Made by a program: the position numbers and the translations under genes. A model generated the notes under the pieces. That model saw only the letters and a program-made list of their open reading frames with translations. It was not told where the DNA came from and did no database searches. Shown in pieces: positions 28,831 through 38,178 of a stretch of 38,178 nt of DNA (position 1 is the stretch's first letter; each line of letters starts with the position of its first letter). Location of the stretch: positions 1 through 38,178 of the forward strand of contig VGHA01000026.1 of NCBI GenBank assembly GCA_016868375.1, read 5' to 3'. The DNA is from Betaproteobacteria bacterium (GTDB lineage Bacteria > Pseudomonadota > Gammaproteobacteria > Burkholderiales > Burkholderiaceae_E).

Positions 28831-29172
28831 GCGCCCGCGGCGCGCGCACCACACCGGCTCAGGGGGACCATGGCGGTCGGCTTTAGCCCGACGATGCCGC
28901 GCTATACTTCAAAGTTCCGCTCGGAAAAGCCGCGACCGCGCCTGGGGAATTTGCGCAGCGCGCAAAATCGGGTGGTTGTATGTCGCGGGTTGGGGTTTAA
29001 CCCGAGCGGGTTTTCACCTGGAAATTTCGCAGCAAACGATCTTTTCGCTGCCCGTTCCGCAGCGCAGTATGGGTTGCGATTTATTGGTTTGGATCGGGCG
29101 AAACAGCCTCGTTAAATGGCGATGACAAGTCGACACGGACGGCGTCCGGTCAAAGGGTTCTGGAGCTTAGAC
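28831..29172 (+). promoter_or_regulatory. dgt-gltB spacer: promoter candidate and structured gltBD leader
   Basis: This 342-nt spacer has no credible gene. It holds a possible -10 TATACT (28903-28908) without a clear -35, and a perfect 7-bp hairpin TTTGCGC/GCGCAAA (28950-28956 with 28960-28966, loop AGC). A three-part repeat follows: CGGGTT (28986-28991), AACCCG (28999-29004) and CGGGTT (29007-29012), so the middle part can pair with either neighbour. The second pairing ends in TTTT (29011-29014). A six-codon frame MSRVGV (28980-29000) covers the first copy and stops at the second. Confidence 0.4.
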
Positions 29173-33903
<4,731 letters not shown>

Positions 33904-33960
33904 TCGACGCCAAGGGCAAGACAGGCAACGCAACAACGACGGACAGGCAGGCAGTCAATC

Positions 33961-35448
33961 ATGGGTAAGGTCACCGGTTTTCTGGAATTCGAGCGGCTCG
34001 AGGAAGCCTACGAAGAGGCAGACTCGCGCGTTCATCACTACCGCGAATTCGTGCTGCATCTTGATGATGCCGCGGCAGCCAAGCAGGGCGCGCGCTGCAT
34101 GGACTGTGGGATTCCGTTCTGCCAGAGCGGCTGCCCGATCAACAACATCATTCCCGACTGGAATGATCTCGTTTACCGCGGCGACTGGCGCCAGGCCATT
34201 GACACGCTGCACTCGACCAACAATTTTCCCGAGTTCACCGGGCGGGTCTGCCCCGCGCCCTGTGAAGCGGCGTGCACGCTCAACATCAACAACGATCCGG
34301 TCGGCATCAAGTCGATCGAGCACGCGATCATCGACAAAGCCTGGGAAATGGGCTGGGTGAAGCCGCAACCGGCCGCAGCCAAAACCGGCAAGCGGGTGGC
34401 GGTCATCGGGTCGGGCCCGGCGGGACTCGCCTGCGCCCAGCAGCTGGCCCGTGTCGGACACGATGTCACCGTGTTTGAAAAGAATGACCGGATCGGCGGA
34501 CTGCTTCGCTACGGCATTCCTGACTTCAAGCTCGAAAAAACCCATATCGACCGGCGTGTCGAACAGATGCAGGCTGAAGGTGTCACCTTTAGAACGGGCG
34601 TTCTGGTCAGCCGCGATCCGCTCGATCCGATCATTACCAGTTGGGCCAGTGAAACCGTCAAGCCCGATGATCTGTTGCGTGACTTCGACGCAGTGGTGCT
34701 GGCGGGCGGCGCTGAGCAGCCGCGCGATCTGCCGGTGCCTGGCCGTGAGCTTTCCGGTGTGCATTACGCGATGGAATTTCTGCCGCAGCAAAACAAGGTC
34801 GTGGCGGGTGATCCGGTCAGCGGACAGCTTCTTGCCACGGGCAAGCATGTCATCGTGATCGGCGGCGGTGACACCGGCTCCGATTGCGTGGGTACCAGCA
34901 ATCGCCAGGGCGCAAAATCAGTCACGCAGTTTGAACTGATGCCGCAGCCGCCCGAAGAAGAAAACCGTCAGCTCACCTGGCCGTATTGGCCGGTGAAACT
35001 GCGCACCTCGTCCTCGCACGAAGAAGGCTGCGATCGCGACTGGGCGGTCAGCACCAAGGCCTTTGTTTCGGATGAACAGGGCCGTGTACGCGCGCTGAAG
35101 GCGGTACGCGTTGAATGGGCGCGTGACCCGGCGAGCGGCCAGATGAAAATGCAAGAGGTAGCGGGTTCCGAGTTTGATCTGCCTGCCGATCTGGTGCTGC
35201 TGGCCATGGGGTTTGTCGCCCCGGTGGGTTCGGTGCTCGATTCCTTTGGCGTCTCGCGCGATGGTCGTGGTAACGCGCAGGCCACGACCGAGGGCGAACG
35301 CAGCTACGCCACCAGCGTTGGCAAAGTGTTCGCAGCAGGCGATATGCGCCGTGGTCAGTCGCTGGTCGTCTGGGCAATTCGCGAGGGCAGGCAGTGCGCA
35401 CGCGCGGTCGATGAGTTTCTCACCGGCCACTCAGAGTTGCCGCGCTAA
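33961..35448 (+). CDS. gltD: Glutamate synthase (NADPH), small subunit
   Basis: GltD oxidises NADPH and sends electrons to GltB through 4Fe-4S clusters. The 495-residue product has two cysteine clusters at the N-terminus ([14 protein letters not shown] and CPAPCEAAC), the FAD site [15 protein letters not shown] and the NADPH site [11 protein letters not shown]. The C-terminal [19 protein letters not shown] is a classic FAD-binding end. It lies 57 nt after gltB; the two form one enzyme. Confidence 0.97.
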   Translation: MGKVTGFLEFERLEEAYEEADSRVHHYREFVLHLDDAAAAKQGARCMDCGIPFCQSGCPINNIIPDWNDLVYRGDWRQAIDTLHSTNNFPEFTGRVCPAPCEAACTLNINNDPVGIKSIEHAIIDKAWEMGWVKPQPAAAKTGKRVAVIGSGPAGLACAQQLARVGHDVTVFEKNDRIGGLLRYGIPDFKLEKTHIDRRVEQMQAEGVTFRTGVLVSRDPLDPIITSWASETVKPDDLLRDFDAVVLAGGAEQPRDLPVPGRELSGVHYAMEFLPQQNKVVAGDPVSGQLLATGKHVIVIGGGDTGSDCVGTSNRQGAKSVTQFELMPQPPEEENRQLTWPYWPVKLRTSSSHEEGCDRDWAVSTKAFVSDEQGRVRALKAVRVEWARDPASGQMKMQEVAGSEFDLPADLVLLAMGFVAPVGSVLDSFGVSRDGRGNAQATTEGERSYATSVGKVFAAGDMRRGQSLVVWAIREGRQCARAVDEFLTGHSELPR

Positions 35449-35500
35449 GGTCGTCAGGCGCCGCGGCGTGTGATCGAACGCGGCTGGCGTGCGAGGCGCG

Positions 35501-36610
35501 ATGGCCGCTGAGCGATTACTCTGGGTCGACGCGATCCGGGTCGCCGCAGCGCAGACAATCGTGCTGCATCACCTGTCCATTTACGGACCGGTGGGCGACA
35601 CCCTGCGAACCCTTCTGCCCGGCCTGATCGGCTGGCTCGATGACCACGGCCGGCTTGCGGTGCAGGTGTTTCTGGTGATGGGCGGCTGGCTCTGTTTCAG
35701 ATCGCTGAACTGGGCCGAGCCGCTTGGGTTACGCAGGGTCGGTCGGTCGATCGCACGCCGCTGGGCGCGATTGTTTCTGCCTTTTTACGCGGCGCTTGGC
35801 CTGGTGTTGCTCGCGTCAGTGCCGGGGCAGGCCTGGCTCGGCGGGGCAGCCTGGGTTCCCGGTCTGCCGGATCTGAAGACGACCCTCGCACATCTGTTTG
35901 GACTTTTCGACTATCTCGGCATCGAAGCCCTGAGTGCGGGCGCGTGGTATGTCGCGATTGACTTTCAGCTGCATGCGATCACGCTTGCGCTCGCGTGGCT
36001 GGTCAGCCGTTTCGCGTCCGATGCGCGCGGCCGGCGCACCTGGTTTCTGGTGGCTGTGGTCGGCCTTGCTGCGACCTCGCTCCTGTGGGTGAATCGCTTC
36101 CCCAATCTGGATTTCCAGCCGGTTTACTTTTTTGGCAGCTTTGCGCTGGGCATGGTAGCGGGTGGTTTTTCTGAGCAGGCCTCCCCTGACTATCGGCTCG
36201 CAGCGCTGGTGCTGATTGCACTTACCGCGATCGCCCTCCTGGTTGACTGGCGAATACGAATCGCCCTCGCGCTTGCGGTCATGCTGGCGATTGCTGCGGC
36301 GCTTCGCGGACTCGGCGCGGCATTCGATTCGGCGTTTCGCGCCTATGCGTCGGTGACACCGCGGCCCGCAGAGCGCTGGTTGATATTTCTGAGCGACAGT
36401 GCGTACGCGCTCTTTCTCGTGCATTTTGCGGTGTGTATCGTCGCCAATGCGGTCTTTGTGCGATTCACCGACGGCGGGCCGATCACCGCGGCGATCTTTT
36501 TTGTGGCAGCCTGGCTTTGCAGTCTGCCGATTGCGGCAGCCCTGCACCGTGCGGTTGAACGGCCGCTTTCAATGAGAAGGGGATTCGATGAGCGACCCGG
36601 CGCTGGCTGA
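35501..36610 (+). CDS. Acyltransferase family 3 membrane protein
   Basis: This 369-residue protein has about ten hydrophobic segments and the N-terminal pattern WVDAIRVAAAQTIVLHHL, with the conserved histidine of OafA-type O-acyltransferases, followed by VQVFLVMGGWLCFRS. Such proteins transfer acetyl or other acyl groups to cell-surface sugars or lipids. ATG at 35501 has GAGG four bases upstream; a GTG at 35489 would add four residues. The gene overlaps the amidase start by 23 nt. Substrate unknown. Confidence 0.85.
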   Translation: MAAERLLWVDAIRVAAAQTIVLHHLSIYGPVGDTLRTLLPGLIGWLDDHGRLAVQVFLVMGGWLCFRSLNWAEPLGLRRVGRSIARRWARLFLPFYAALGLVLLASVPGQAWLGGAAWVPGLPDLKTTLAHLFGLFDYLGIEALSAGAWYVAIDFQLHAITLALAWLVSRFASDARGRRTWFLVAVVGLAATSLLWVNRFPNLDFQPVYFFGSFALGMVAGGFSEQASPDYRLAALVLIALTAIALLVDWRIRIALALAVMLAIAAALRGLGAAFDSAFRAYASVTPRPAERWLIFLSDSAYALFLVHFAVCIVANAVFVRFTDGGPITAAIFFVAAWLCSLPIAAALHRAVERPLSMRRGFDERPGAG

Positions 36611-37991
36611 TCTCGATGCGGTAACGCTCGCCCGTTGCTTTGAACGCTGCGAGCTGTCGCCGCGGGCGGTGGCCATCGCAGTGCTCGATCGTGTGGCCGA
36701 GTGCGAGCCACACCTCAACGCAATGTTTCGGGTGAACCGCGATCTGGCGCTGCAGTCGGCGCTTGAAGCCGAACAACGCTGGCTGCGCGGCACGCCGCGG
36801 TCGCGGGTTGACGGTGTTCCGGTCACCGTCAAGGAAAACCTGTATTCGCAGGGCGACCCGGCGCCGATTGGTACCGCAGCAGGCAGCCTGACGCCACGCG
36901 CTGCGGATTCGCCGGCGGTGGCGAGGCTGCGCGAGGCGGGCTGCGTCATCCTTGGTAAAACCACGATGCCCGACTTCGGCATGCTCTCCTCGGGGCTGTC
37001 GTCGCTGCATGGCATCACACGTAATCCGTGGCGCACTGACCTGAATCCTGCCGGGTCATCGTCGGGCGCGGCAGCGGCTGCCGCGGCGGGTTATGGGCCC
37101 TGGCATCTCGGCACGGATATCGGTGGTTCAATCCGGCTGCCCGCATTTCACTGTGGCGTGTTTGGCTTGAAGCCCAGCCTGGGGCGCGTGCCCATCAACC
37201 CACCCTTTCTTGGCAGAGCCGCAGGCCCGATCACGCGCTCGGTAGGCGATGCGGCGCTGCTCATGAACATCGTGGCACGCCCCGACTTGCGCGACTTCAT
37301 GTCGATTCCCGCAGATGGCCAGGATTACACCGCCGGACTCGATTCGCTCGAGCCCAAAGGGCTGCGAATCGGCCTGCTGACCGACATGAAGGCGGGTTGG
37401 CCGGTGGAATCCGAACTGGTCCGAACGGTCAACGACGTGGCGCGCGCGCTTGAACGCGCCGGCGCCAGCGTGGAGCCAATTGAAAGCTTCATGACACCCG
37501 AGATGCTGGACGGCGTGCAGCGCTTTTTCGAAGCGCGTTCGTGCAACGACATTCTTGCGCTGTCGCCCCAGCGCCGCGCAAGCGTGCTGCCGTTCATCGT
37601 TGAGTGGGCAACCTGGCGGGCGTCACGGTTCAGCGGCGCCGAGGTCATGCACGCGTATAACCAGATTCATGCAATGCGTGAGGCTGCGGTGCTGGCCTGC
37701 GCACGCTTTGATTTTGTGTTGTCACCCACCGCGCCGATCGCGCGGTATCCCGCTGAACACGCCTGCCCGGGCAATGACCCGCACCGCGCGCTTGATCACA
37801 TCGCCTTTACCGTGGCCTGGAACATGAGCGAGCAGCCCGCCGCGGCGATCAACTGGCGGTTTGATGAAGCGGGACTACCGTTGGGCGTGCAGTTGATTGG
37901 CCGTCGGTTTGACGACGTGGGCGTGCTGCGGATGGCCCGACTGATCGAGCGGCTGCGCCCGGCGCAGCGCAGCTGGCCCGCGGTGCATTGA
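36588..37991 (+). CDS. Amidase signature family hydrolase
   Basis: This 467-residue protein has the amidase-signature triad: Lys82 (VPVTVKENL), cis-Ser157 (NPAGSSSGAAAAAAAG) and nucleophile Ser181 (GTDIGGSIRLPA). Length and the C-terminal region are typical of the family, which includes GatA and many amide or ester hydrolases. It lacks GatB/GatC neighbours, so it is not likely the Glu-tRNA amidotransferase. ATG at 36588 lies inside the end of the acyltransferase gene. Substrate unknown. Confidence 0.88.
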   Translation: MSDPALADLDAVTLARCFERCELSPRAVAIAVLDRVAECEPHLNAMFRVNRDLALQSALEAEQRWLRGTPRSRVDGVPVTVKENLYSQGDPAPIGTAAGSLTPRAADSPAVARLREAGCVILGKTTMPDFGMLSSGLSSLHGITRNPWRTDLNPAGSSSGAAAAAAAGYGPWHLGTDIGGSIRLPAFHCGVFGLKPSLGRVPINPPFLGRAAGPITRSVGDAALLMNIVARPDLRDFMSIPADGQDYTAGLDSLEPKGLRIGLLTDMKAGWPVESELVRTVNDVARALERAGASVEPIESFMTPEMLDGVQRFFEARSCNDILALSPQRRASVLPFIVEWATWRASRFSGAEVMHAYNQIHAMREAAVLACARFDFVLSPTAPIARYPAEHACPGNDPHRALDHIAFTVAWNMSEQPAAAINWRFDEAGLPLGVQLIGRRFDDVGVLRMARLIERLRPAQRSWPAVH

Positions 37992-37993
37992 GT

Positions 37994-38178
37994 TCAGGCC
38001 TCAACGTGTCGGCATCGGCACAGCGACATGCTTTTGGTGCTCATCACCACCTCGCCATGCTGATTCAGGCACTCCTGCTGCACCAGCAGGATGCCGCGAT
38101 CGGGTTTGCTCTGTGAGCGCCGGGTTTCAATGACCGCAACGCGCAGCCGCAGCGTATCGCCCGGGCGCACCGGCTTCA
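37994..38178 (-). CDS. MaoC-like dehydratase, C-terminal part (partial)
   Basis: The last 185 nt read on the minus strand encode 61 residues starting PVRPGDTLRLRVAVIETRRS and going on to RGILLVQQECLNQHGEVV before a TGA stop at 37996-37994. The RPGDTL and GEVVM motifs are typical of MaoC/hot-dog enoyl-CoA hydratase domains. The 5' end lies beyond the window. It is convergent with the amidase (2-nt gap). Confidence 0.75.
   Translation of the reverse strand, partial: KPVRPGDTLRLRVAVIETRRSQSKPDRGILLVQQECLNQHGEVVMSTKSMSLCRCRHVEA

Noticed and set aside
28870-29115. An 81-codon frame in the gltB leader
   Set aside because: Composition and lack of any motif point to non-coding leader; it also covers the hairpins described there.

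Overview
The window is chromosomal DNA of a betaproteobacterium, most likely of the order Burkholderiales. The evidence is the protein sequences (S10, RpoA, SecY, GltB and PBP1A all read as Burkholderiales forms by eye), the high G+C content, and a gene order that broadly follows the tuf-S10-spc-alpha ... hemB-engB-cytochrome c4 ... lysA-cyaY-mrcA ... aroK-aroB-dgt-gltB-gltD backbone known from Burkholderia and relatives. The genus cannot be named from sequence alone. No tRNA, rRNA, CRISPR array, prophage or insertion sequence was seen.

Positions 1-14958 hold the 3' end of a tuf gene and complete S10, spc and alpha ribosomal protein operons: rpsJ-rplC-rplD-rplW-rplB-rpsS-rplV-rpsC-rplP-rpmC-rpsQ, rplN-rplX-rplE-rpsN-rpsH-rplF-rplR-rpsE-rpmD-rplO-secY-infA-rpmJ, then rpsM-rpsK-rpsD-rpoA-rplQ. 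All are on the + strand and mostly tightly packed. The spacers before rplC, rplN, rplE and rpsD are unusually long and contain promoter-like or hairpin elements. Ribosomal protein L2 carries an altered, shortened form of a normally near-invariant loop.

Positions 14981-17138 hold a two-gene NodI/NodJ-type ABC exporter followed by cutA, which meets hemB tail to tail. On the minus strand lie hemB and engB. Between them, on the opposite strand, is a well-formed small RNA gene (about 18223-18322). It has a strong promoter, an operator-like dyad over the -10 element, three stem-loops (one with an exposed CUCCUCC loop) and a perfect intrinsic terminator. Its position and orientation next to engB match those of Spot 42 and ErsA in gammaproteobacteria. 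This is the most interesting item in the window.

Positions 19142-21564 hold cytochrome c4 and the periplasmic methionine sulfoxide repair pair msrP-msrQ. A divergent block follows: lptM-like lipoprotein and lysA on minus, cyaY on plus, mrcA (PBP1A) on minus. Then aroK-aroB-dgt and, after a roughly 340-nt leader with attenuator-like features, gltB-gltD (glutamate synthase). The end holds an acyltransferase, an amidase and the C-terminal part of a MaoC-like protein.

Compared with the usual Burkholderiales order, three blocks are missing: dsbD (near cutA-hemB), resB-ccsA (between cytochrome c4 and msrP) and pilMNOPQ (between mrcA and aroK). This suggests lineage-specific loss or relocation of thiol/cytochrome-c maturation and type IV pilus genes.
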